A model generated the notes under the pieces. That model was given only the letters and a program-made list of their open reading frames with translations. It made no database searches and was not told the DNA's origin. Positions 1 to 7,580 of a stretch of DNA of 64,000 nucleotides are shown piece by piece. Location of the stretch: contig NZ_JACWMS010000004.1 in NCBI RefSeq assembly GCF_014673215.1, positions 1-64,000 of the forward strand, in the 5' to 3' direction. Source of the stretch: Gordonia hankookensis (GTDB taxonomy: Bacteria > Actinomycetota > Actinomycetes > Mycobacteriales > Mycobacteriaceae). The number at the start of each line of letters is the position of its first letter. The first letter of the stretch is position 1. Position numbers and translations under genes: made by a program.

Positions 1-1
1 A

Positions 2-120
2 GTTACGGCGGCCATAGCGGAGGGGAAACGCCCGGTCCCATTCCGAACCCGGAAGCTAAGCCCTCCAGCGCCAATGGTACTGCACCCTAACCAGTGTGGG
101 AGAGTAGGACACCGCCGAAC
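2..120 (+). rRNA. rrf: 5S ribosomal RNA
   Basis: This is the 5S rRNA of the large ribosomal subunit and marks the 3' end of an rRNA operon whose 16S and 23S lie upstream of the window. The 5' end (GTTACGGCGG, with A5 bulged) pairs with the 3' end (CCGCCGAAC at 112-120), giving the expected terminal stem. The internal run CCCGAACCCGGAAGCTAAGCC is the conserved loop of bacterial 5S. The length of about 119 nt is normal. Confidence 0.95.
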
Positions 121-130
121 ACAACTCAGA

Positions 131-165
131 ACTGTGGCCCCCGGAAGCAATTCGGGGGCCACAGT
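131..165 (+). terminator. rRNA operon terminator hairpin
   Basis: A perfect 13-bp stem (ACTGTGGCCCCCG at 131-143 and its complement at 153-165) closes a 9-nt loop and is followed by a T-rich stretch (CATTTCTGCATTCTTTT). It sits 10 nt after 5S and should terminate the rRNA operon. It also separates that operon from the converging minus-strand genes. Confidence 0.85.
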
Positions 166-218
166 CATTTCTGCATTCTTTTCATCCATCTCGGCATCTG
201 GTCTGTCACCGACTCCCG

Positions 219-1115
219 TCATCCGGTGTTCTGCGACGACGTCCAACGGATCAGTTCGGCGGACAGTTGAGTCGGGGCATCGAGTTGGATCAGGTGGCCG
301 GCATCGCGGATCAGTGCTGTCGAAGCATGCGGGATCAATCTGCCCAATCGTTCGGCACGGTCCTTCGGAATCCAGGTGTCCTCTGCGCCCCAGACTATAT
401 GTGTCGGTTCGTCGATGGTTCCGTACAGTGGCTGCACTTCGTCGGTGTGGTGCTCGTCCGCCTGGGCGATCTGTCGGTAGAAGGCAGGTTGTCCGTCCGA
501 ATCGATCCACGGACGGACCAGCATCTCGAGCTCGTCGTCGCGGAGTCCCCGGTGACTTGCTCCGCGGATGTAGGCCTCGATCGCGCCCCGATGGACGGCG
601 GCCGGGAGCTGTTCGAAGATGTCGGCGTGCCGCCCGACGAGTGTGAAGAACGGCGAACCCCATGGGCTCAGAGCGACGACGTCGACCAGACACAACGATG
701 AGTACCGTCGTCCATGCAGCAGGCGGGCCCGAAGGGCGACGGCGCCGCCGAAGTCGTGGGCGATGACATGCGGACGTTCGAGCCCCCAGACGTCGAGGAG
801 ATGGGCGAAGAGCTCACCTTGTGTGCCGAGATCGACACGATGATCGGCCAGCTTCGACGACAATCCGTACCCGGGCATGTCCCAGAGGTGGACGGTGAAG
901 TCCGCTGAGAGGGCCTCCGCGTACGGGCGCCACAGCGCCGACGACCATGGTGTGCCGTGGAGGAACACCAGGTCGGGGCCCTCGCCGAAACGATCCCAGT
1001 GGACGGTGCGGCCGGCCCATTCGATGGTGCGTCCCAGGTGATGCGTGATCATGTGGCCAGTGTCCCAGCGGGGTCGATCGGAAATGGATCGGCATCCTGG
1101 TTGTCGGTCGGTCAC
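219..1115 (-). CDS. alpha/beta-hydrolase, Asp-nucleophile type (epoxide hydrolase/haloalkane dehalogenase-like)
   Basis: The 298-residue product is a single alpha/beta-hydrolase domain, probably cytoplasmic. The oxyanion segment HGTP lies near residue 53. The nucleophile elbow reads HDFGG (Asp121) instead of the usual GHSxGG, which groups it with epoxide hydrolases and haloalkane dehalogenases, which use an Asp nucleophile. The acid is probably the D in GAEDTW and the base the His in GHLIQLD. The GTG start overlaps the stop of the upstream permease (GTGA), so translation is probably coupled; an in-frame ATG at 1052 would remove 21 poorly conserved-looking residues. It is the last gene of the amiB-marR-amiC-usp-permease operon. 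The substrate cannot be read from the sequence. Confidence 0.85.
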   Translation of the reverse strand: MTDRQPGCRSISDRPRWDTGHMITHHLGRTIEWAGRTVHWDRFGEGPDLVFLHGTPWSSALWRPYAEALSADFTVHLWDMPGYGLSSKLADHRVDLGTQGELFAHLLDVWGLERPHVIAHDFGGAVALRARLLHGRRYSSLCLVDVVALSPWGSPFFTLVGRHADIFEQLPAAVHRGAIEAYIRGASHRGLRDDELEMLVRPWIDSDGQPAFYRQIAQADEHHTDEVQPLYGTIDEPTHIVWGAEDTWIPKDRAERLGRLIPHASTALIRDAGHLIQLDAPTQLSAELIRWTSSQNTG

Positions 1116-2671
1116 TTCTGGATGAGTGAGCTCTCGTCGACCAGTGCCGGGGTATCACGGCGGAGGGTGCGCCCGGCGAAGAAGTCGGGTGAGAGCGCCC
1201 GCATGACGAACATCAGGACCAGCCCCAACGCCAGCAGGCCGAATCCCATGTAGAAGACGAGTCCGATTCCGAAGATCGAGGCTCCGCTGCCGTTGTCGGG
1301 GTCCATGCTCTCGCGGACGGAGATCACGAACACCGCGGTGAGCATGATGCCCCCCAGGAGCGGGAACAAGAACTTGAACACCACGTTGCGGGCGCTGCTG
1401 AACAACTCCTTACGGAAGAACCAGACGCATGCGAAGGCAGTGATCCCGTAATACCAGCAGATCATGATGCCGAGCGCAGCGATGGTGTCGAGAAGTGTGT
1501 GTTCGGAGAGCAGACTCACGGCTGTGTAGAAGATTCCGGTGATGGCCCCGGCGACGACGGTGCTGTAGGTCGGCACCAGGAACCGGGGATGTACGGAGGC
1601 GAGCTTCTTGGGGAAGGCGCCGTAGGCGCCCATCGCGAGCATGGTTCGAGCCGCGGGCAGGAACGTGGTCTGCAGACTCGCCGCCGATGACGCGAGGATG
1701 GCGAGAAACAGCAGGGGTCCGGCCCAGCTGCCGAGGACCGGGTAGGCGAGTGCGCCGAAGACGTTCTCGGAGATCTCCTCGTTGCCCAGGCCGATGCCCG
1801 TGGTCCCGACGCCCGCGTACATCATCACGGCTACCGCGACGAGCAGGTAGGTGAGGAGGATCGAGATCACACACAGCAGACCTGCCCGTCCCGGTACCTT
1901 CGTCGGGTCCTTCGACTCCTCGCCGAGGGTCAGGCAGGTGTCCCAGCCCCAGAACGCGAAGATCGAACCGGTGACCCCGATGACGAACGCGCCGATCGCC
2001 ATGCCGGTGAACGGGTTGAACCACTCCAGGCTGAAATGCAGGCCTGCGGGCGCGTTGCCGTTCACCGACTCGACGATGGCGGCGATGGCGAAGGCGACGA
2101 GGACGATCATCTGGAACCCGACGAGAATGTATTGGACACGTTCGCTTGTGGTGATTCCCCGACCGGATATGAAGGTGGCCAGAGCGATGAACGCAAGGGT
2201 GGTCAGGATGTTGACGGCTTTGTTGTCCGCGAGGTCTGCGACGTCGGGAGCATTGAAGACGCGGGCGATGAACAAATAGAAGAATTCGACCGCGATCGCA
2301 GCCAGGTTCGACAACACGATGATGGTGGCGAGGACCATTCCCCAGCCGCACATCCAGCCGACGTAGGGACCGAATGCCTTGGTGGACCAGGTGAAGGAGG
2401 CCCCGCAGTCCGGTGCGCGTGAGTTGAGTTCTCGATACGCGTACGCGGTCAGGAACATCGGTATGAAGCCGGCGATGAAGATCGCCGGCATCTTGAGGCC
2501 CACTGCGGCGACGATCAGGCCGATACTTGCCGTGAGCGTGTACCCGGGGGCCACGCAGGAAATGCCGAGTACGGCACCGGCGAAGGTGCCGACCTTGCCG
2601 GCGGCGAGGCCTTTGTCCACCAGATCGGTCGAACCCTGTGGAGGAGTGGACGGTTCGGACGGACCGGTCAT
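1112..2671 (-). CDS. APC-superfamily amino acid/polyamine permease
   Basis: This 519-residue integral membrane protein has about 12-14 hydrophobic segments. It carries the APC signature near the N-terminus (GAVLGISCVAPGYTLTASIG) and the stretch DCGASFTWSTKAFGPYVGW. It probably imports an amine, amide or amino acid by proton symport. It is strongly similar along its whole length to the permease at 14516-16099 in the putrescine operon, including the C-terminal segment MDPDNGSGASIFGIGLVFY. The ATG overlaps the stop of the upstream universal-stress gene (ATGA), and its own stop overlaps the next gene, so the three are translationally coupled. The substrate is unknown; location beside an amidase suggests an organic nitrogen compound. 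Confidence 0.9.
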   Translation of the reverse strand: MTGPSEPSTPPQGSTDLVDKGLAAGKVGTFAGAVLGISCVAPGYTLTASIGLIVAAVGLKMPAIFIAGFIPMFLTAYAYRELNSRAPDCGASFTWSTKAFGPYVGWMCGWGMVLATIIVLSNLAAIAVEFFYLFIARVFNAPDVADLADNKAVNILTTLAFIALATFISGRGITTSERVQYILVGFQMIVLVAFAIAAIVESVNGNAPAGLHFSLEWFNPFTGMAIGAFVIGVTGSIFAFWGWDTCLTLGEESKDPTKVPGRAGLLCVISILLTYLLVAVAVMMYAGVGTTGIGLGNEEISENVFGALAYPVLGSWAGPLLFLAILASSAASLQTTFLPAARTMLAMGAYGAFPKKLASVHPRFLVPTYSTVVAGAITGIFYTAVSLLSEHTLLDTIAALGIMICWYYGITAFACVWFFRKELFSSARNVVFKFLFPLLGGIMLTAVFVISVRESMDPDNGSGASIFGIGLVFYMGFGLLALGLVLMFVMRALSPDFFAGRTLRRDTPALVDESSLIQK

Positions 2672-3540
2672 TGCGGTGCCTGTCGGGGGACGACGATCAT
2701 CGGCACCGCGAGTACCCGCAGCATCTTGGCCGCCGTGGAACCCAGGAAGAGCTTCCGCGGCGCGGCGAGTCTGCTCGACCCGACCATGATCACGTCCCCG
2801 TCGTGCCAGTCGACGGTGGCGACCGCATCTTCGACACTGCGCCCCTCGGCGATGGCCGAACTCAACGGCGTGCTCTCGGGCAGGCGCTGCTGAGCCGTGT
2901 CGAGTGCTCGCTGCGCGAGTTCGACGGCATGGGCGGTGGCCTTCTCCTCGTCCTGCGGCGATCGGCGCGGCGGCATGTCGTCACGTGACACCAACGAGAG
3001 CAGTCGCAGTGGCAGATCCCCTTGCGCGCTCAGTTCGAGTGCGGTGTCCAACAGGATCTCCGCCCCCGGGCGTCGCCCGATGGCGGCGGTGATCGCCCGG
3101 ACGCGGGTCGACCCGGTATGGCTGAAGCCTCTGGGAGCCAGCGCCACCGGGATCGAAGAACTGTGCAACAGATCGTTGACGACCGACCCGAGGGAATGCC
3201 TGCCGATGAGTCCGCCTCCGGAGGCGCCGACGACGAGCAGCGTCGAGTTCAGCCGGTCGACCTCCTTGAGGATTCCGTCGGCGGAGTTCTCGTCGAATGC
3301 AACGTGAGTCGCGACGGTCACGTCGTCGGGTACCAGGGCCTCGGCCCCCGCCAGCCATTCCTTCGCCGCATCGTCGAGGACGCCGGCATAGCTGCCCGTG
3401 CTCGCGAACGCCTCCGGCCGGTCGGGCGGGATCACCAGGGAGATGTCGAGTGATGCGTTGAGGGTGCGGGCCAGGCACACGCCGAGCGCGACGGCGTCTT
3501 CGCCTCCCGGCGTTGCCAGAAACGCGACGAGCAACTTCAT
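2668..3540 (-). CDS. tandem-domain universal stress protein
   Basis: The product has 290 residues and two UspA-type domains. Each carries the ATP-binding loop G-x2-G-x9-G-(S/T): GASGGGLIGRHSLGS in the first domain and GSSRLAAPRKLFLGST in the second. Proteins of this class bind ATP and are thought to adjust metabolism or transport. I chose the ATG at 3540 (MKLLVAFLATPGG) because GGAG lies just upstream and the USP fold begins there; a longer open frame back to 3828 has no recognisable protein. Its stop overlaps the start of the permease. A close paralogue at 19092-19940 heads the putrescine operon, which has a paralogous permease too. Confidence 0.9.
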   Translation of the reverse strand: MKLLVAFLATPGGEDAVALGVCLARTLNASLDISLVIPPDRPEAFASTGSYAGVLDDAAKEWLAGAEALVPDDVTVATHVAFDENSADGILKEVDRLNSTLLVVGASGGGLIGRHSLGSVVNDLLHSSSIPVALAPRGFSHTGSTRVRAITAAIGRRPGAEILLDTALELSAQGDLPLRLLSLVSRDDMPPRRSPQDEEKATAHAVELAQRALDTAQQRLPESTPLSSAIAEGRSVEDAVATVDWHDGDVIMVGSSRLAAPRKLFLGSTAAKMLRVLAVPMIVVPRQAPQ

Positions 3541-3686
3541 CGTGCACTCCGATCGTGAGCTCGGGAACGACGCAGGTGAACTCACTGTGCTCCGGTGATG
3601 ATGTGGATGCATCTGACAAGATGTCGCGCCATGTGCTCCGGCGATGGACACCGTGGAGCGGTGATGTCGACGTCGCGCCCAAGGGG

Positions 3687-4742
3687 TCAGGCCGTGGTCA
3701 CCTGCGTGACGACGTCGAACTCCAGTCCCTCGGCGCGCGCCACGTAGACGTCCTGGTGGAGGTGCCTGCCGGAGAATCTCACCTCGCCACGAGGACTCGC
3801 ATAGGTGAACGGCTTGTCGGCTGCACATTCCAGTACTGCCGGATTCAGCGAGCCCGCGCGGTGCACGAGCTCGCCGAGCAGCGCGAGGCCCTCGTAGCAG
3901 GATTCACCCGGAGAGGTGAGCGGTGGCGCGCAGGAGCCGAAACGCCGCACGTAGCGTCCCTCGAACTCGAGACTGTCGGAGGTCGCGAGCGACTCGAAGT
4001 AACCCGACGCGGAAAAGAGTTGCTGGGCACCATCATCGCCGCTTCCCAGGAGCATGTTCTCGTCCATGAGTGGGCTGAGGCGCACACATCTCTCATGCAA
4101 ACGGCGCCGACCGAACGAGCGATTGAAAGCGACCGCGTCGCCGCCGAGTAGCAGGACGAGGATGCCGGTGGCGTCGGACCGCTCGATGTTGTCGAGGGTG
4201 CTGCTGAAGTCGGTGGTGCCCAACGGGAGGAACTCTGTGGCCACGATCCGCGCGGGCGAATCATGCGCGGTGAGGTCGTCGACGACCATCGTGACCGTGG
4301 TGCGTGGCCACACGTAGTCGCTGCCGACGATGTACCAGCGACGCACTCCGAGTTCGTCCGACATCCACGTCATCGCCGGTATCAACTGTGTCTCGGGCAC
4401 CTCGCCGGTCATGAACGTGGCCGGGGCCGACTCTCCACCCTCGTATACGGCGGTGTAGATATACGGAACCCGTCCGCCGATGGTACCGACGAGGTGTCGC
4501 CGCACGGCTGAGGTGTGCCAACCGAGTACCGCGTCGATGGCACCGGCATCGATGTGTCGGGCCACCGTGGCCGCGACCCGGTCGGCACGCCCACCTCCGT
4601 CGATGGTCGTCACCCGCACCTCGTCACCGAGGACGCCGCCGGCCTCGTTCATCTCCTCGACGGCCAGTTGCGCACTCGCGGCACACGACGGCCCGAAGAT
4701 CCCGGATGGGCCACTCTGCGGGATGACGAGCCCCAGATGCAT
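3687..4742 (-). CDS. amiC: AmiC-like cytoplasmic amide-sensor (periplasmic-binding-protein fold)
   Basis: This 351-residue protein has the type-1 ligand-binding fold of amide/urea-binding proteins: LGLVIPQSGPSGIFGPS at the N-terminus, ID...LGWHTSAVR around residue 95, and MTGEVPETQ. It lacks any signal peptide, so it should stay in the cytoplasm, as Pseudomonas AmiC does. AmiC senses short amides and releases the antiterminator AmiR; in Rhodococcus rhodochrous J1 the AmiC-like NhhC works with the MarR-like NhhD. Here a MarR gene lies directly upstream (67-bp gap) and amidase genes lie nearby, so an amide-sensing partner of that MarR protein is the likely role. The ATG at 4742 has AGGGGA upstream. 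A urea-binding ABC component is less likely, since there is no lipobox and no ABC gene. Confidence 0.85.
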   Translation of the reverse strand: MHLGLVIPQSGPSGIFGPSCAASAQLAVEEMNEAGGVLGDEVRVTTIDGGGRADRVAATVARHIDAGAIDAVLGWHTSAVRRHLVGTIGGRVPYIYTAVYEGGESAPATFMTGEVPETQLIPAMTWMSDELGVRRWYIVGSDYVWPRTTVTMVVDDLTAHDSPARIVATEFLPLGTTDFSSTLDNIERSDATGILVLLLGGDAVAFNRSFGRRRLHERCVRLSPLMDENMLLGSGDDGAQQLFSASGYFESLATSDSLEFEGRYVRRFGSCAPPLTSPGESCYEGLALLGELVHRAGSLNPAVLECAADKPFTYASPRGEVRFSGRHLHQDVYVARAEGLEFDVVTQVTTA

Positions 4743-4809
4743 GAATCAATCCCCTGCGTGCCGCGGTCTGTCGCGCCAAGTGTGCCACCGGCTGATTACC
4801 GCCCGGTTT

Positions 4810-5229
4810 CTACTGGGTGAGGTGGGTGAGGCCGTCGTTGAGGGCGAGAAAACGACGGACGCCGACGATTGCTGCGAGCTCGCGCTCGATCCCTTCCTGC
4901 CGGTCGCTGACCGCTGCGAGCGCACGCGCGCCGTGCGGACTGAGGAACACCATCACCCGGCGTCGATCCAGCGGATCCACGCGTCGGTAGACGAGAGCGG
5001 AGGCGATCAGCTTGTCGATCGTTCGGGTGGTGGTGGCCGGTGGCAGCACCGACAGCCGGGCCAGATCGGTCATCGTATGACCCTCGCCGTGTGCCAGCAC
5101 GGCCAGTACCCGCCACTGTTCGGCGGATACTCCGAGCTCGCCGAACAGCGGTGTCATTCGTTCCTCGATGATCTGTACCGCGCGGAGCAGCTGCAGCAAC
5201 AGTGGCTCTGGTCCTGGCTCATCGGTCAT
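4810..5229 (-). CDS. MarR-family transcriptional regulator (NhhD-like)
   Basis: This is a 139-residue winged-helix protein of normal MarR length. Visible elements are the helix-turn-helix MTDLARLSVLPPATTTRTIDKL (residues 53-74) and the wing YRRVDPLDRRRVMVFLSPHG (81-100). It should bind a palindrome as a dimer and respond to a ligand or a partner protein. The ATG at 5229 has GGAGGG upstream and overlaps the 3' end of amiB by 11 bp. It lies between amiB and amiC, divergent from amiE, so control of the amidase locus is the simplest reading. It replaces amiR, which I do not see in the window. Neighbouring frames here are longer but meaningless. Confidence 0.9.
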   Translation of the reverse strand: MTDEPGPEPLLLQLLRAVQIIEERMTPLFGELGVSAEQWRVLAVLAHGEGHTMTDLARLSVLPPATTTRTIDKLIASALVYRRVDPLDRRRVMVFLSPHGARALAAVSDRQEGIERELAAIVGVRRFLALNDGLTHLTQ

Positions 5230-6292
5230 CGGTGAACCCTCCGCTCGGCCGGGCCTCGACCGACACGCGTCCAGCTGTGTGGTCGACCTGGATGACCAAG
5301 GGCGAATCAGGATGCGGTGGTCGACGGACCAGGTGGTCGGCCACCGGCGCCAGTACGGCCTGCCGGAGCACGCGGTGTACCTGCCTCGCCCCGTAGCGGT
5401 CGTCGAAACCGGTCTCCACGAGTGAGGATCGCGCGGCCTCAGTGACCTCGCAGATGACATCGCGGGCCGCGAGAGTCGCGACGAGCCGCTCGATCTCGAG
5501 ATCGACGATCCGGCGCGCCGTGCCGGGGCCGAGGGAGGCGAAGGTGACGACCTCGTCGAACCGATTGAACAACTCGGGGTCGAAGAATCCGCGGACCGCG
5601 TCGAGCACGACGTCGTGCTCATTGCGAGGCCGCCCGCTCAGGCGAGCCAAGGCGGCGTGCGCAAGGTCCGCTGGTGTGCGGATCGGCCGTCGCATGTCGT
5701 GGATCTCGCGCGAACCCAGATTGGAGGTGAGCAGGACGATCGAATTGCGGAAGTCGATCGATGCGGTCCCGGCCGCCAGTCGGAGGCGCCCGGTGTCCAT
5801 GATCTGAAGCAGCGAGCGCAGGACCGTGGTGTGCGCCTTCTCGATCTCATCGAACAGGACGATGCCCGGCCGGGAGACGCTACCCTCGATCTTGTCGCGT
5901 TCGAACAGGGTGAATTGCTCCTTGGAGCCTGCGTAGCCCGGCGGCGATCCCGACAAGGACGCCGCATAGTGTTCGAGCGCAAGCGAATTCATGTCGATCC
6001 GACACAGGTTGTCGGCATCACCGCGGATCTGACGCGCCACTTGTCTCGCGAGCTCGGTCTTTCCGACACCGGTGGGCCCGACGAGTAACAGGGATGCAAT
6101 GGGACGGTGGGGATTCCGTATTCCCGCGGCGGCGATCGTCAGTGCTCGCACCACGGCGTCCACGGCGTGGTCCTGACCGACGATCGCGGCGCGGAGTTCG
6201 AGTGCGAACGCATCCGGTGACCGGAGATCGCCGAGGCGAAACCCGTTCACCGTATCGAGATCGTTGACCTTGGCGGCGAGGTAGCCGGACAC
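5219..6292 (-). CDS. amiB: AmiB-like single-ring AAA+ ATPase (ClpB D2-type)
   Basis: The 357-residue product is one AAA+ module equal to the second ATPase ring of ClpB/ClpA, without the N-domain, first ring or middle coiled coil. Walker A is GPTGVGKT (72-79), the pore loop is GSPPGYAG (115-122), Walker B is IVLFDEIEKAH (144-154) and sensor 1 is LLTSN; the arginine-finger region FFDPELFNRFDEV and sensor 2 GARQV follow. Pseudomonas AmiB, encoded in the amiEBCRS amidase operon, is about this size and family. The GTG at 6292 follows a near-perfect ribosome site (AAGGAGGT). It heads the minus-strand operon and is divergent from amiE. The role of AmiB is poorly known; a chaperone for the amidase or permease is possible. 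Confidence 0.88.
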   Translation of the reverse strand: MSGYLAAKVNDLDTVNGFRLGDLRSPDAFALELRAAIVGQDHAVDAVVRALTIAAAGIRNPHRPIASLLLVGPTGVGKTELARQVARQIRGDADNLCRIDMNSLALEHYAASLSGSPPGYAGSKEQFTLFERDKIEGSVSRPGIVLFDEIEKAHTTVLRSLLQIMDTGRLRLAAGTASIDFRNSIVLLTSNLGSREIHDMRRPIRTPADLAHAALARLSGRPRNEHDVVLDAVRGFFDPELFNRFDEVVTFASLGPGTARRIVDLEIERLVATLAARDVICEVTEAARSSLVETGFDDRYGARQVHRVLRQAVLAPVADHLVRRPPHPDSPLVIQVDHTAGRVSVEARPSGGFTDDR

Positions 6293-6385
6293 GATGTACC
6301 TCCTTCGCTTCCGTGTGAAAGTAGATCATGTCACGGTCTGCAGCGCGGAGCAGCAGAGTATGGCAGGTCGCTTGGCCCGATCGTC

Positions 6386-6450
6386 GAACTGCGCTGGGGC
6401 GTCTCCCGACGTATGCTTCCATTCGGTAGTAATTCGATGGGTCGCAGTTC
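6386..6450 (+). promoter_or_regulatory. structured leader upstream of amiE
   Basis: An 8-bp perfect inverted repeat, GAACTGCG (6386-6393) and CGCAGTTC (6443-6450), encloses two smaller hairpins. One is GGG-CGTCT-CCC; the other is CCATTCG against CGATGG with one bulged T (within 6419-6440). The whole could fold as a three-way junction in the amiE leader RNA, ending 18 nt before the start codon. It could equally be DNA binding sites for the MarR protein. Confidence 0.45.
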
Positions 6451-6468
6451 AGTAGAGAGGGAGCCGAC

Positions 6469-7506
6469 ATGCGTCACGGCGATATCGCATCCAGCCCGGA
6501 CACGGTGGGCGTCGCGGTGGTGAACTACAAGATGCCCCGCCTGCACACACGCGAACAGGTCATCGACAACGCCAAGGCCATCGCGGACATGGTTGTCGGG
6601 ATGAAGAGCGGTCTGCCCGGTATGGACCTCGTGGTGTTTCCCGAGTACTCCACGCAGGGGATCATGTATGACAACGAGGAGATGTATGCCACCGCCGCGA
6701 CGGTGCCGGGTGACGAGACCGACATCTTCTCCGCGGCCTGCCGTGAGGCGAAGACCTGGGGCGTCTTCTCGATCACCGGGGAACGTCACGAGGATCATCC
6801 GCACAAGCCGCCGTACAACACCCTGGTCCTCATCGACGACCAGGGTGAGATCGTGCAGAAGTATCGAAAGATCTTGCCATGGACGCCGATCGAGGGCTGG
6901 TATCCAGGTGGGCAGACGTACGTGACCGACGGGCCGAAGGGTCTGAAGATCTCTCTGATCATCTGCGACGACGGCAACTATCCCGAGATCTGGCGTGACT
7001 GCGCGATGAAGGGCGCCGAACTCATCGTGCGTCCGCAGGGATACATGTACCCGGCCAAGGAGCAGCAGGTGTTGATGGCCAAGGCGATGGCCTGGGCGAA
7101 CAATTGCTATGTCGCCGTGGCGAATGCCACCGGATGGGATGGCGTGTACTCATATTTCGGCCACAGCGCGATCATCGGCTTCGACGGTCGAACACTCGGC
7201 GAGTGCGGGGAGGAAGAATACGGCGTTCAGTACGCGCAACTCTCGATCTCGACGATCCGAGACGCCCGACGGTATGACCAGTCGCAGAACCACCTGTTCA
7301 AGTTGCTTCACCGGGGCTATACGGGAGTTCTCGCCGGCGGTGACGGAGACAAGGGACTGGCCGAGTGCCCCTTCGACTTCTACCGCAACTGGGTGAACGA
7401 CGCCGAGGCCACCCGCAAGCAGGTCGAGGCGATCACCCGGGAGACGATCGGTGTCGCGGAATGTCCGGTCGGAGATCTGCCCGCGGAGAAGGTCATGGAG
7501 GCCTGA
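6469..7506 (+). CDS. amiE: aliphatic amidase (acylamide amidohydrolase)
   Basis: AmiE hydrolyses short aliphatic amides such as acetamide to the acid plus ammonia in the cytoplasm. The 345-residue product matches the usual length (about 346) and keeps the nitrilase-superfamily triad at exactly the Pseudomonas numbers: Glu59 ([10 protein letters not shown]), Lys134 (KYRKILPW) and Cys166 ([11 protein letters not shown]). The segment [13 protein letters not shown] and the general sequence favour AmiE over the related formamidase AmiF. The ATG at 6469 has GAGAGGGAG upstream. It is transcribed alone, divergent from amiB-marR-amiC, with 176 bp of shared regulatory DNA. Induction by amide through the MarR/AmiC pair is inferred, not shown. 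Confidence 0.95.
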   Translation: MRHGDIASSPDTVGVAVVNYKMPRLHTREQVIDNAKAIADMVVGMKSGLPGMDLVVFPEYSTQGIMYDNEEMYATAATVPGDETDIFSAACREAKTWGVFSITGERHEDHPHKPPYNTLVLIDDQGEIVQKYRKILPWTPIEGWYPGGQTYVTDGPKGLKISLIICDDGNYPEIWRDCAMKGAELIVRPQGYMYPAKEQQVLMAKAMAWANNCYVAVANATGWDGVYSYFGHSAIIGFDGRTLGECGEEEYGVQYAQLSISTIRDARRYDQSQNHLFKLLHRGYTGVLAGGDGDKGLAECPFDFYRNWVNDAEATRKQVEAITRETIGVAECPVGDLPAEKVMEA

Positions 7507-7580
7507 CCGCGGTTCCCGCTGACCGGACGACGTTGCCGGCCAGGGGTTTTCCTGACCGGCCGCGCGCGTACACAGCTGGC

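Noticed and set aside
4810..5622. A 270-residue product with MarR at its end, as a fused regulator
   Set aside because: The N-terminal 131 residues are serine/arginine-rich and overlap amiB in another frame. The MarR protein has its own ATG and ribosome site at 5229.
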